Shown: in pieces, positions 45,890-57,259 of the stretch
Position numbering within the stretch: the first letter of the stretch is position 1
Layout: the number at the start of each line of letters is the position of its first letter
Origin: Aquilaria yunnanensis
Lineage: Eukaryota > Streptophyta > Magnoliopsida > Malvales > Thymelaeaceae
Assembly: GCA_039654915.1 (NCBI GenBank)
Contig: CM077599.1
Span: 560,501 to 624,500, forward strand
Direction: 5' to 3'
DNA: 64,000 nucleotides
Made by a program: the position numbers and the translations under genes
The notes under the pieces: model-generated
Databases searched by the model: none
What the model was told of the DNA's origin: nothing
Seen by the model: only the letters and a program-made list of their open reading frames with translations

Positions 45890-48800
45890 AGACAATGACT
45901 CGTACTCAGACGAGTCAGTGACCACTGTTGTCCAAACTTACAGTAAGAATGACAAAAGTTTTGAGCAAAACTTTGGCATTCTTCTCGACCGTAGAATCTA
46001 CAGCTACTCCAATTGGCATCAAACTGGATGGCACAAACTGCGCTATTTGGTCTCAGATGGTTGAGATGTACGTCTCGAGCAAGGATAAACTTGGCTATCT
46101 CAATGGGAATCTTCCCTAACCGTCGGCAATTGATCATTCCTTTCGCAAATGGCGCACCAAGAATGCAATCGTGAAAAAGTGGTTGATAAACTTGATGGAT
46201 CCATCTATCGTTGCAATTTTCGTTTGCTTTCCAACAAACAAGGCAAGTTTAGGGATGCAATTGCAACCATATATTTTGATGGTGGTGATGCAACCCAAGT
46301 CTATAAGCTCCGACGATGAATGGTGTGGTTGGAACAAGGTAGAGGTTCCTTAGAAAAGTACTACAACAATCTTCAAGGCCTGTGGTAAGAAATTGATTTT
46401 TGGCATCCCAACGCAATGTAGTGTTCAATGGATATCCAAAGGTTCAACAATATGTTGTAGGAAGATCGGGTATATACTTTTCTTGATGGATTAGATGATA
46501 AACTTGATAATATGAAAAGTGATGTGTTATAGATTCAACCTTTTCTAACAATAGAACAAGAATATGCCCATGTCCATAAGTAGTAATGGCAACCAACAGT
46601 GAAAAAGAGAGGGTTGGAGTTGTGTTGGCATCAAGAAGCCTCAAACAGGGCACTCCTACTCCTATCAAATCTCTTTCATTGATTGGAAGACCCAACTCAA
46701 CTCTAAAAGTGAAGGATCCGTCTAATGAAATGCTTTCATTGTGGAAAATCAAAGCACATGTAAAACAAAAGCTTTGAATTACATGGTTACCCAAATTGGC
46801 GGCAGAAATTACAGGCCAATAAGAGATAAGATGGCAGTCAGCATGATAGAGGAATGAGTAAAAACACAGCCAAAGGCATGGGCAAAACTATGTTGGTTTC
46901 TGCTGTACCACAACTTATCATTTATCCTTGCAAAAATGGACTTGGACATAGTTATGAGTTTTCTTGGAACAACAGAAACTCATGATGGTTGGATCCTTGA
47001 TTCAAGATCAACAGACCACATGACATATGATGTGAATTATCTGTATGAACATTCCAACCCAAAGCGCACTCGTATTACTAATGCGAATGAAGAAATATTA
47101 AATAGTGAAAGGGCTGGCATAATGATGATATCGTCATCTCTCTCTTTGACTAATACCCTTTTCATACCATCATTGTCATATAAATTGTTATTTGTAAGCC
47201 AGATCAGAAACAAGTTGAATTGCGTTATTCTAATTTATCCTACATTTTGTCTTCTTTAAGATATTCTCACCAAGGAGATAAGTGGGCGTAGTACTAAAAA
47301 TGGGGGCTCTACTACATGGAAGATGTCTGCATTAACTAAACTAACCATGTGAGCTCTAATAATCAAGTGAAGAAAAAAGTCTGGTTATGGCATCACAAGT
47401 TAGAACATCCATCATTCGGTTATCTGACACATATATTTCCTAAATTATTTTCAAAATTGTTAGATTTGGATTTTATCCCTTAAGGTTATCTGACACAAGT
47501 TAGAACGAGTCACTGTGTTATTTATCCCTTAAGATTGAATAAGAGTCAAGCACCTTTCAAATTGATTCACTCGAATCTTTGCAGACCACCTCCCAAGATG
47601 ACCTTATCTGGGGTTCGATGGTTCATGACTTTTGTGGATGATTGCATTCTTAAGACGTGGTTATATTTGATGAAAAGCAAAAAAAAAAAAGTATTTTCCA
47701 TTTTCGCTCATTTTATAAGATGGTTAAGACCCATTTTATGCATCAATTTGAGTGTTTTTATATGATAATGGAAGAGAATATTTGAGTAATGAATTCAAGG
47801 ACTATTTTCTCAATCATGGCCTAATTCATAAAACTTCCTGCCCTCATACACCACAATAGAATAGAGTTGCTGAGAGGAAAAATCGACATCTTTTAGAAAC
47901 TGTTATAGCTCTTTTATTAGGTGCAAACATACCCAATCAATTTTGGAGTGATGCTGTCACTACCGCAGTTTATTTGATCAATACGATGCCATCTAAAATT
48001 CTTAAGTTCCAAACTCTCTTCCAGGCCTTGACCAAGACAGTTACACTACCTGTTACCTTGATGTTTCCACCTCGAATCTTTGATTATGTTGCCTTCATTC
48101 ATTTACACAAGACTCAAAGTAACAAACTTGATCCATGTGCAGTTCAGTGTGTGATTCAAAGATGTAGGATACATCAAAAGAGGTATAAATGTTATGATCC
48201 GACCAGCCGATGGACCTATATTATAATGGATGTAACCTTCTTAAAATTAGAGAATTTTTGCTCATCAACTTTTACTCTTTAATGGGAGCCTTGAGATGAA
48301 GAATTGAATCGGTTAAAGTGGGATTGATCTGGAGTAAGCGATCATAGAAGTTCAACCAGTAATATTGAACCTAATGGTATAGAAGCTGATGGATGGTATA
48401 TGTACAATGACGATTTACCTATCACTACTGAAAGAACCAATGAGGAGTAGACTTCTGAATCACATATAGACACAGAAAGAGACCCTCATTCTTACTCCAC
48501 AAACCAATCTCCTGAAGATTCTCCTGAGGTAAATCCCTTAAGCTCTTTAAGTTCACCTTTATTAGCTAGTAATGCTTTTATGGGCTATGAGTTACCACAC
48601 AAGCATAATCGAAAGAAGTCACCAGATAGGTACTCTCCCAGATCAAAAGGCCAATAGTCAGTATACCTGATCACCAACTATGTATCCACATAAAGGCTTC
48701 CTAAACCCCTCAATGTTTTTACAAATAACCTATCCTTGAGTCAAGTTCCTACAAGTGTTGAAGAAGCAATGAATTATCCTAAATGGATTCAAGCCATGAA

Positions 48801-50163
48801 GAAAGAAATTGAGGTGTTGGTAAAAAATGAGACATGGGCCCTCGTCACCTTACCTAAAAGGCGAAAAAAAGTGGGCCATAAGTAGGTGTTCACAATCAAA
48901 TACTAAGCTAATGAGATAGTGGAGAGGTACAAGACAAGGCTTGTAACTAAGGGATTCATAGAGGCATACAAAGTTGACTACTAAAAAGCCTTCTCACTAG
49001 TAGCCAAACTAAATATCGTACTAGTATTATTGTCACTTGCAGCAAACCTTGATTGGGACCTACATCAATTTGATGTGAAGAACACATTTTTGCATGGTGA
49101 TCTAGAGAAACAAATTTATATGGACATAACTCCAGGATATGAAGCGAACATGGAGATCGATATTGTTTGCACACCAGAAAAGACTCTGTAAGGCTTAAAA
49201 CAATCACCTAGGATATGGTTTGGGAGATTTAGCATAGCAATAATAAAGTATAGGTACCAACAAAGTAACACTGATCATACTTTGTCCCTGAAACATGAAT
49301 GGGGCAAAGTAATCACTTTAATTGTATATATGGATGACAAGATCATCACTGGATATGACTCAGAGGAGATAACAAAACTTGAAGGCCAACTGCCGTTTGA
49401 GTTTGAAATAAAGAATCTAAGAGGACTCAAGTACTTTTTTGGGATTGAGATTACTATATCAAAGTAAGACATTTTTTTTTGTCACAAAGGAAATATGTTT
49501 TAGATCTTCTATCTAATGTTGGATTGCTTGACTGTAAGCCCATAAACACTATAATAAGCTAGAACCATAAGTTGGGGGATTACCTTAACCAAATACCTAC
49601 CAACAATGAGAGATACAAAAAACTGGCAGGCAAGCTCATTTATCTTTCTCATAACCGACTTGATATTGCTCACACTGTGAATGTTGTAAGCTAGTTTATG
49701 CAATGTCCCAGCGAAAACCACATGAAAGCTGTAATGCATATTCTACGATATCTGAAGCTTTCTTCTGAAAAAGGGCTTATGTTTTCAAAAAATAACCACT
49801 TAAGAATAGAGGGATACATGGATGCTGATTGGGTAAGGAATGTCATGAATAAGAAATTTGCATCTGGGTATTTCATCTTTATTGGAGGGAACTTAATTAC
49901 TTGGAGAAGCAAAAAACAAAAAATGGTTGTTTTATCAAGCATTGAAGTAGTGTTTTGGGGAATGGCTAAAGGCTTTTGTGAGTTATTATGGCTAAGGAGA
50001 CTTATAAAGGAAATTGACTTTGGCCACCAATCTGAAATAAATTTATTTTGTGATGATAAGGAAGCAATCGATATCTCGTGTAATCCCACCCAATATGATC
50101 GAACTAAGCATGTGAAAATAGATCGACACTTCATCAAGCAAAACCTTGATGAGAAGATTATCT
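45890..50163 (+). pseudogene. Copia gag-pol pseudogene
   Basis: Domain remnants appear in order. Gag lies at about 45990-46560 (IKLDGTNCAIWSQMVEMYVS, then FRKWRTKNAIVKKWLIN). The gag pre-integrase/integrase region is at about 47380-48280 (VWLWHHKLEHPSFGYL, then WFMTFVDDC). Reverse transcriptase is at about 48770-49470 (DVKNTFLHGDLEKQIYM, and YMDDKIITG where YVDD is usual). RNase H is at about 49698-50163 (YMDADWVRN, then ITWRSKKQKMVVLSSIEV). Stops interrupt every domain except most of RNase H. No active product is expected. Confidence 0.88.
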
Positions 50164-50292
50164 GATTCCCCTATGTGAAATCCGAAGACTAACTAGTGGA
50201 TATTTTTATGAAGGCTGTTAGTAGTAAAGTGTTATGTAACTTATTGGACAAGTTGGGACTTACTGACATCTACGTACCAACTTGAGAGAGAG

Positions 50293-50477
50293 TGTTAGCG
50301 TGAGTTGATTTTTTTCCATAAAGGAAAAATATAGATAGCTCAAGAGAAGATCATGTACTTCAATTCCTTAATATTATTCCATAATTCTCGTAGTTCATAT
50401 TTATTTCAACCATATGTGTATTTATAAGTAATGTAAAGAAGAGAAAAAATGTACTGAATTTTTCCTGAAAACCAATA
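50293..50477 (+). repeat. Right LTR of the copia element
   Basis: It begins TGTTAGCGTGAG, preceded by the purine tract GAGAGAGAG, and ends TCCTGAAAACCAATA. It is shorter than the left copy by a few small gaps. Confidence 0.85.
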
Positions 50478-50482
50478 GTTAT

Positions 50483-53057
50483 ATAATACGTAAAAGAAAA
50501 GACTTCTTGGCTTGGGATCTCGTATTTTGCTGCTTCCAATTAAATCACGATCAATATTAGGCAAAATAAAGATCTTGTGTTTAAGAGATAAGAGCACACA
50601 CACACATGCACGCACGCACGCGTGCGCGCACACGCACACACAAATAATTAAGCATGTTTTTGGTTTTTTTCTTTTTCTCATTAAAATATTCCTTCTTGTA
50701 ATATTTGTTGAGGTTTCAAACCTACACTTCTTCTTAATCTGCCTCTGATTGTCTTTTTTCTGCTTCAACCCTTCTTTCATGTTTAGTACTGGGCAGTCAA
50801 TTAAGTTATAGGCCCTCTTTCTTATTTGTTTCTATTTATGAAAATGACTATAACTTTATTTTCACAGAGTGGCCAAGCAGTTGTAGTTATCTAAATGGAA
50901 GTTTCAGCAGACAACATAGAAGGTAATCTTTCTATTTATGCATATAGAAGGAAATTAATGACAAAATAATATACGTGTACCTTTAGTTTGAAGATGGATA
51001 AAAAATCTTTCTAGATCCACATGATTTAATTTTTGTAGCACATGACATGCCATCGAAAGTTGCTTGTAGCAATTTTGTGTTGTGAACTTTTTCATATAAT
51101 ATTTTTCTCTCCTTCATCATTCAACAGTAGTAGTATACTATTATCTAATGATTGATGTACAAGGGCAAATGAACTAAAGAAGAAAACTAGTTAGGTAGCT
51201 GGGCTTACTCTCCCTTGAATTGATTTGTTGCGTTTACACTATAGCAATATTCTATTTTTATCTCATGCACCCTCAAAAAGAAAAGAGAAGTTTAAAAACA
51301 AGGCAGGCCATGACAAAAGGGTCTTTCTCAATGATGACCCCCCTTGCCTCAAAATTTTCATCCTATGAAGCCCACTTGGGAAGAATTTGGGGAATGGTAA
51401 TACCTTTAATTTTGGCATGAAATCAAGAAACTTTGCACATTATTTTATTTATTTTGGGTATGCACCAATAAAGTACGTAGTATAAAAATTTTCACAAATT
51501 ACCAGTTTCTTACTTATTATATTGTAGTATTCTATGATATTTCACATACTTATGCATTTTTGTGTATTTTTTTGTTCAATTTACATCAGTATACGTTGCA
51601 ATAAGTACTATAGTATTTGGTTGACTCTGATACATGAATGAGGTAATTTTTTTATTTTACATTAAATTACCATATATGCATGCATATATAATTAATTAAT
51701 CCATATATTTTCAAATAAATATTATTTTATTTTTTATTTACAAAAAAAAATTAATTGTAAATGATTTTGTTTTTCTTATGTATCAATAGATTTACCGATC
51801 GATCGGCTCTTAATTGTGTGGCGTTCTAGTTCAACACAGGTATATATTTGCACTGTGATAATTGGCTCCCTTGGCCTGTGCTGTGGCATGCGAACGAAGA
51901 AAATTAAGAAAGGGACTGTTAATTATCAGAAAAAAAAAAAAGAAAGAAAGAAAAGGGCGGGTGTCAGGTGATTAGGTGCCCCCATCAGCATGACAGCATT
52001 AAGCAATTAAGCGGTGGAGCCATTTTGAGGGACTGGGCTCCATTTTCTTCACTCCATGCCTGCAATACAACTTCATTCCACACAAATTGATCACCATAAC
52101 ATTATGGTTTGTAGGGATTCATAAGTTTTGTGAGAGGCATCTGTCTGTGTATATATATACCTTTTATTTCAAGTTTTTTTTTTAATTTTGAATTAAATGT
52201 ATTCATACTATTATTTGACAAAAATTAAAAAAAAATCATATTTAAGAACTATGGTTATTGTAGCTTTTAAATATAAATTTTTAAAAAAATAGTAAATAAT
52301 GATATAAATAATTTTAAATCAAGTTTAAGTCAAAAAACTAAAATGCAAAGCAAACAATATAAGAGGGAGGTAATATATAACTAGTAAACTTTTACATTAG
52401 ATAATGAAGTTTATAAATTTACATATAATATAATGATGAAAAGTGCTTTTTAGAATAAAATATGAAAAATGCTTTGATTTAGCTTTTTTTATGCTCTTGG
52501 TTGAATGACTTTAATGAGAGTTAGAAGATTATATGAAATACAAAAAAGATGAGCGAGATATTCATGCTGTATATAGCATATAAAAAGTAAAAGTCTTGTT
52601 TCAACTCTTAAATTTATGCATTTCTTCCGGCTTAACTTATTGCCTTTATCCTATGCCCAACTAGTTTTATAATTTTTCCTTATGTTTGAAGAAAAAAAGA
52701 ATCGTAAAAAGAGATTAATGTCTAAATAAAAAAATGTAAAAAAGTTTAAGGATCAGTAGAAGACTTTTGCCATATATAATTTTAATTGTGGTAAAAAAAA
52801 CTAATCAATCTTTTTATTTTTATTGAGGTAAGATAGACATATTCCTTCGTTCTAATAGATATTATAAAAAATATGAACATTTATTAAAAAAATTAAAAGG
52901 GTCAAATTACTAAATTATTTATCTTTTATTAATATTTTTTTCTAAAAAAAATGCCAATGGATCTCACATATAATACATGTGCATCCGCCACTAATTCTAA
53001 TAATAATAATAATAATAATAAATAATATAGACCATCCCTCCCCCGTCTCCTCAACAC
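50483..53057. other. AT-rich intergenic sequence
   Basis: No gene is recognised. It includes an alternating purine-pyrimidine run at 50592-50643, an A/AAAG-rich stretch near 51931 and an (AAT)n run near 52998. Part of the region just before 53058 should be the promoter of the dynein light chain gene. Confidence 0.5.
50592..50643. repeat. (CA/CG)n alternating purine-pyrimidine tract
   Basis: About 52 bp of CA, CG and TG steps, including GCGTGCGCGC. This kind of sequence can adopt Z-DNA. Confidence 0.9.
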
Positions 53058-53066
53058 ATTATATAG
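53058..53066 (+). promoter_or_regulatory. Probable TATA box of the dynein light chain gene
   Basis: ATTATATAG lies about 60 bp upstream of the ATG at 53123, a reasonable distance for a short leader. Confidence 0.55.
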
Positions 53067-53122
53067 AGCTCGCTGCACTGCACCTTTGACTTGATACAAG
53101 AAGGAGAGGCTAGAAAATTAAA

Positions 53123-54341
53123 ATGGCTACTCCGGCCGGTATGGAGAAGAAAAAGAAAGGGTTTTTGAGCTCCTTCTACATGTCTAAAACAAAAAGCAGC
53201 ATCAAAGCTGATGATGGCAAGTCGAAAACCGAGGTGGAAGCAGCACCCAGAGGGACCGTGGCGGTGCAGGATCAGGATGCCATTGTCAGACGACCCGTTG
53301 AGAATGAGAATCATGTGTTGCAGTTGCAGATGAAATTAGAGGAGCAGGACATGACATCCTGCAGCAGCAGCAGGGCCAGGGAGTGGGAGCATAATAATCA
53401 CAATTATAATTGTAATTGTAATTGTAATGTCGGTGGGAGGAGGGAAATTAGGACCAAGGCGCCGGCGCCGGGGCGGCGGTCGGTGTCTCACATGGAGACG
53501 GCAAGTTCTTTGTCGGTGGGGGCGTTTCTTCAGCTTCAGGTGAAGGTGCTGGTGGCGGACATGCCGGGATTCATGCAAGTGCATGCGGTGAGGTGCGCCC
53601 GCCGGACTTATGATAGCTTAGACAACTTCAGCTCAAAACACATGGCTTATAACATGAAGAAGGTAATTATAAGTTTTTAATTAATTAATTAGTAGACTAT
53701 ATATAATTTCCTTCCTTAATTTATTGTTCGTTCTTGCACCTGCACATGCACTTCCATATAATTATATACTTGCTCCAAATTTAACCCAAAACCTGCAAAT
53801 TTATGCTTTAATTGCTGCCACCTATATGAATTAATTTTCTTTATCCGGCCGGTAGTGAAATGAAACTGCGTGATTCTGCTATTTTCTTTTTTCCTTAAAA
53901 AAGATTGAATTCTTTAATTAATTACTTTCTAAAACATTTTTTTTATTTAAATGAGTATTAGAATGACTGGAAAAAGGTAAGTATATAAGCAGCTTGAGCA
54001 ACAGAAATGACAGGGTCTGGGAAGTGGGAAGGCAGTACCGTATGTGTTGTTAGTTTAGAGAGGTTTTTGCATTAATTTTAATTTTAAGGCAGAATAGAAT
54101 AGAATAGAATGAATAATGCGTTGTGGTGGGTGTAAATTTAAGTTTGTTTTTGGAAGGTAAGGTAAGTGGCCGGCCCTGGCTCCCTACTTTGAATTGAATT
54201 ATTGAGTCTTGTGGTTTGAATTTGTTCCACGGAATCATCTTCTTATCATAATCATATCCGACAGAACCTGAGCCTGTCATTCGACTCCCAGCCCGATCCC
54301 AGCACAGAGCATTCTACATATAGATATTTATATAAGTACTT

Positions 54342-54418
<77 letters not shown>

Positions 54419-54750
54419 TGATTTGAGACAATATGCCTTCTATTCCACCTTCCTTCCTTCACATGGAATGGCTTAATTGCATATATATATATAATATAAT
54501 ATATTGACTGACTCATTGCATATATATAACCCCCAAAACGCCAAAAATTACTACACAGGATTGGCTTAATTGCTGCCATGCCTACATGCATATATAAATA
54601 TGTACTAATTAATTTTCTTAAAAATATATACTCATGATCGATGCAGCCCAAACTAGTTTAATATATACTAGCCAAATTAATGACAAGGGTATTATTATTA
54701 ACCCTACCTATACAACCGAGCTGCAGCTAGCTTCCCTTAAAATTGATGAC

Positions 54751-54786
<36 letters not shown>

Positions 54787-57259
54787 TCAGGGCCAGATCC
54801 ATTTGTTGCCCGCGGTGTGCCAAGTGCATGTATGTTTTTGTTCAAGGAGCTGTTAGGGTAAATTGCACCTATAGCCCCTAAACTTTTATTATTATCCTAT
54901 TTTGTACCATAATTTTAAATTTTCACATAAGACTTCCTCAATCTCATTTTTTTTATTTTATTTTAGATCTTCAGCGGACAAAAAGTGTTAAAATTGATGA
55001 AACTAGTCATATGACACGCCAACATAGGCAATTTACCACGATGGCATTAATGTGGAAAAGGAAGAAAAAAAAAATAAAAAGTAAATAGTAGCTTAGGTCC
55101 CTGATTTTTCACTTTCCCCCCTAAAACCTTAATTTTTCCTCAACTACCACTCCTCTTTCTCAAAACCCTAAACTATCTATCCCCCCAGCCCACAGTCCCT
55201 ACTTCACTGTGCCATCATCTCATGTCGAATCCACTAGTTTTGAACGACCAACATCCCTTGTCTCCTTCTACAGTTGAACCTTAAACCTACTTGAACACTT
55301 CCCTAGTTTCTTCTGTCAGTTAGAATGCATGGGGAGGCAATGATAGAGAATGAAATCGAGGATGGTTAAGGAGCCAAATGCAATCAATGGGGGAATCAAA
55401 CAACGAGTGAAATTAAGGACGGTGGAGGTGAATGACGAATGAAACTGGGGGTGAAATTGAGGGTTGAAACGGAGGGTTGAAACCAGGCGTTGAAATCGAA
55501 CGAAATCGAGGATAATGAAATCGATGGTTGAAACTGGGGGTTGAAATTGAGGATTGTGAAATTGATGGTTAAAAATGGGGGGTTGAAATCAGATGAATCA
55601 GGTAGCAATCGAACGCAATCGATCGAGGCCAAAGGAGGCAAAGGAGGGCTAAAGGCGGCGGGGGAAGAAGGAGGATGAAGGAAGGAAAGATGTGGGCTAA
55701 CCCCTTATAGGTCGTAAATTTCTTCATTTTTTGTAACATAGGGCTTAACAGTATGATGTGGTCAATTGCAGGCATCTATAGTCGGTGATTCATTGTTCCA
55801 CGTGGCCAATTGCCCCAAGCAAGCATGTCATGTGGCTAATTGCACCAAGCTAGCATGCCACATGACTATTTTCATTATTTTTAACACTTTCCTTCTTCCA
55901 AATGTCTAAAATAAAACAAAAAATTGAGATTAAAAATATTCCATGTGAAGTTTTTAGATTATGGTCTAAAATAAGACAATAATAAAAAGTTAGGAGTCAC
56001 AAGTACAACTTACCCGAAGGTGTTAATTTGCTATAAGGTCTCATTTTAAAATTCCTAGGACCGCATGTGATCGATAGGATAGCTCACACTGTAGCTATCT
56101 ACTAATTGTGTGTGTTAGTACGTAATATATTAATAACAGGTTAAATCTACCTTCCCCAGCAAACCCTGTGAATAATGATAATAGCATATCATCTCTCTTC
56201 TCTCTTATGTGTATCATATATAAATAGCATTGGCAAAAGATGTAAATTTGTTAGAGGATAGAATAATTTCACCATTTAACTTTTTTCATAGAAAAATTTG
56301 TCATTAGTGTTTTCATTATGGGTAATTTTGCTACTAGTTGTTAAATGATAGAAATATTTTATTTATTCAAAGAATATTTCATGACATCTCTTAAATTAGT
56401 TCTTGAAAGTTTTCTCCGTAACTGCTACCTTCCCAAACCTTTCACAAAATCTAAATGAGTTAAAAAATCTGTGTTTGGCTATACACACTCTTATTACTGA
56501 GTCTTCTTGTTTTCACATTAATCATTTTCAATTAGCGACCTGAGTAATCCTCCACCACTATTGTCATCGGTCATTTACTCTAGAACTGCAGTGCCTCTAA
56601 ATTTAATTTCATTTACATTAATTGAATCCTGTTTGATCAAAGTTTATTCTAAAGAGTATTTTTGGGAGTTTTGCTGGGATGTGTGAAACAGTGGAGGTAA
56701 TGCCAATGATGGAAGAAGTGGAGAGTCATGAAGGGCATAGGAGTTTACTAGAACAAATATGAGGGTGAAATGATATATTTAGAAACTTAGGGACCAATGT
56801 GTTATGCAAAGGAAACTTGAAATTGGAACTTACATTTTTGTCATTTTTTCATGCTTATACCTTTTGAAAAGATTAATGATAAATTTACCAGGAAAGAAAG
56901 TTTAGTGGCAACATTACTAAAGTCCTATAATTTAATGGCAAATTAACCCTTTTTTACCTTCCCTTATAGTACGTTTCCGTTCTTTTCTCTTGTTTTTTTT
57001 TCTTTCTTCCTTTTTTCTTAAAAAATGATATATGTATTTGTTCTAATAATAATGTGAATTTTACTCGTACTTAATATATATATGCGCCCAGGAGTTCGAT
57101 AAAGTGTATGGGCCGGCCTGGCATTGCATTGTGGGCTCAAGTTTCGGCTCATTTGTGACTCATGCAACCGGTTGCTTTCTTTATTTTTCTGTGGAAAACC
57201 TTTACATCCTCTTGTTTAAAACCAAGGTTCAGAAACCTGCCTCAGTTTACAACATTTAA
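53123..57259 (+). CDS. Plant dynein light chain type 1 (LC8) family protein, 2 exons
   Basis: Exons 53123-53662 and 57092-57259 join in phase 0 (AAG then GTAATT; acceptor GCGCCCAG) to give 708 bp and 235 residues. The first ~140 residues are a polar N-terminal extension with a basic patch (KKKKGF) and a repeat NYNCNCNCN encoded by AATTGT-type hexamers. The LC8 domain follows: [20 protein letters not shown], then [20 protein letters not shown] in exon 1, and [32 protein letters not shown] and ILLFKT in exon 2. The fold and dimer-interface words of LC8 are all present. Land plants lack dynein heavy chains, so these proteins serve as dimerising hub proteins rather than motor parts. The 3429-bp intron carries the repeat-like element at 54856-56015 and another at 56236-56955. 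Confidence 0.92.
54343..54414. repeat. (CT)22(AT)14 compound microsatellite
   Basis: CT units run 54343-54386 and pass directly into AT units to 54414, in the dynein light chain intron. Confidence 0.95.
54754..54784. repeat. (TA)n microsatellite
   Basis: About 15 TA units lie in the dynein light chain intron. Confidence 0.9.
54856..56015. mobile_element. Non-autonomous Mutator-like element in the dynein light chain intron
   Basis: The ends GGGTAAATTGCACC and the inverse of GGGTAAGTTGTACT begin inverted arms of about 200 bp. Mirrored phrases include CCTATTTTGTACCATAAT / GTCTTATTTTAGACCATAAT and AAAGTGTTAAAA. Flanking decamers GGAGCTGTTA and GAAGGTGTTA agree at 8 of 10 positions, consistent with an aged duplication. 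The interior (55200-55700) has a GGTTGAAA-type minisatellite and an unrecognised GC-richer stretch. No transposase is present. Confidence 0.82.
56236..56955. mobile_element. Dispersed repeat, copy B (complete; related to 17536-18180)
   Basis: The left end (AATTTGTTAGAGGATAG, then AAATTTGTCATTAG) and the right end (TAATGATAAATTTACC to TAATTTAATGGCAAATTAACC) are diverged inverted copies. The interior matches 17536-18180 along its length. It is probably a non-autonomous Mutator-like or similar element; exact ends and duplication are uncertain. Confidence 0.6.

Larger units (their letters stand above)
45610..50477 (+). mobile_element. Decayed Ty1/copia retrotransposon with short LTRs
   Basis: LTRs of about 200 bp (45610-45810 and 50293-50477) flank gag, integrase, reverse transcriptase and RNase H remnants in copia order. 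The 5-bp flanks GTTAG (45605-45609) and GTTAT (50478-50482) agree at 4 of 5 positions. The left flank shares its first base with the end of the hAT target duplication, so the two insertions abut. Many stops and frameshifts show the element is dead. Confidence 0.9.
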
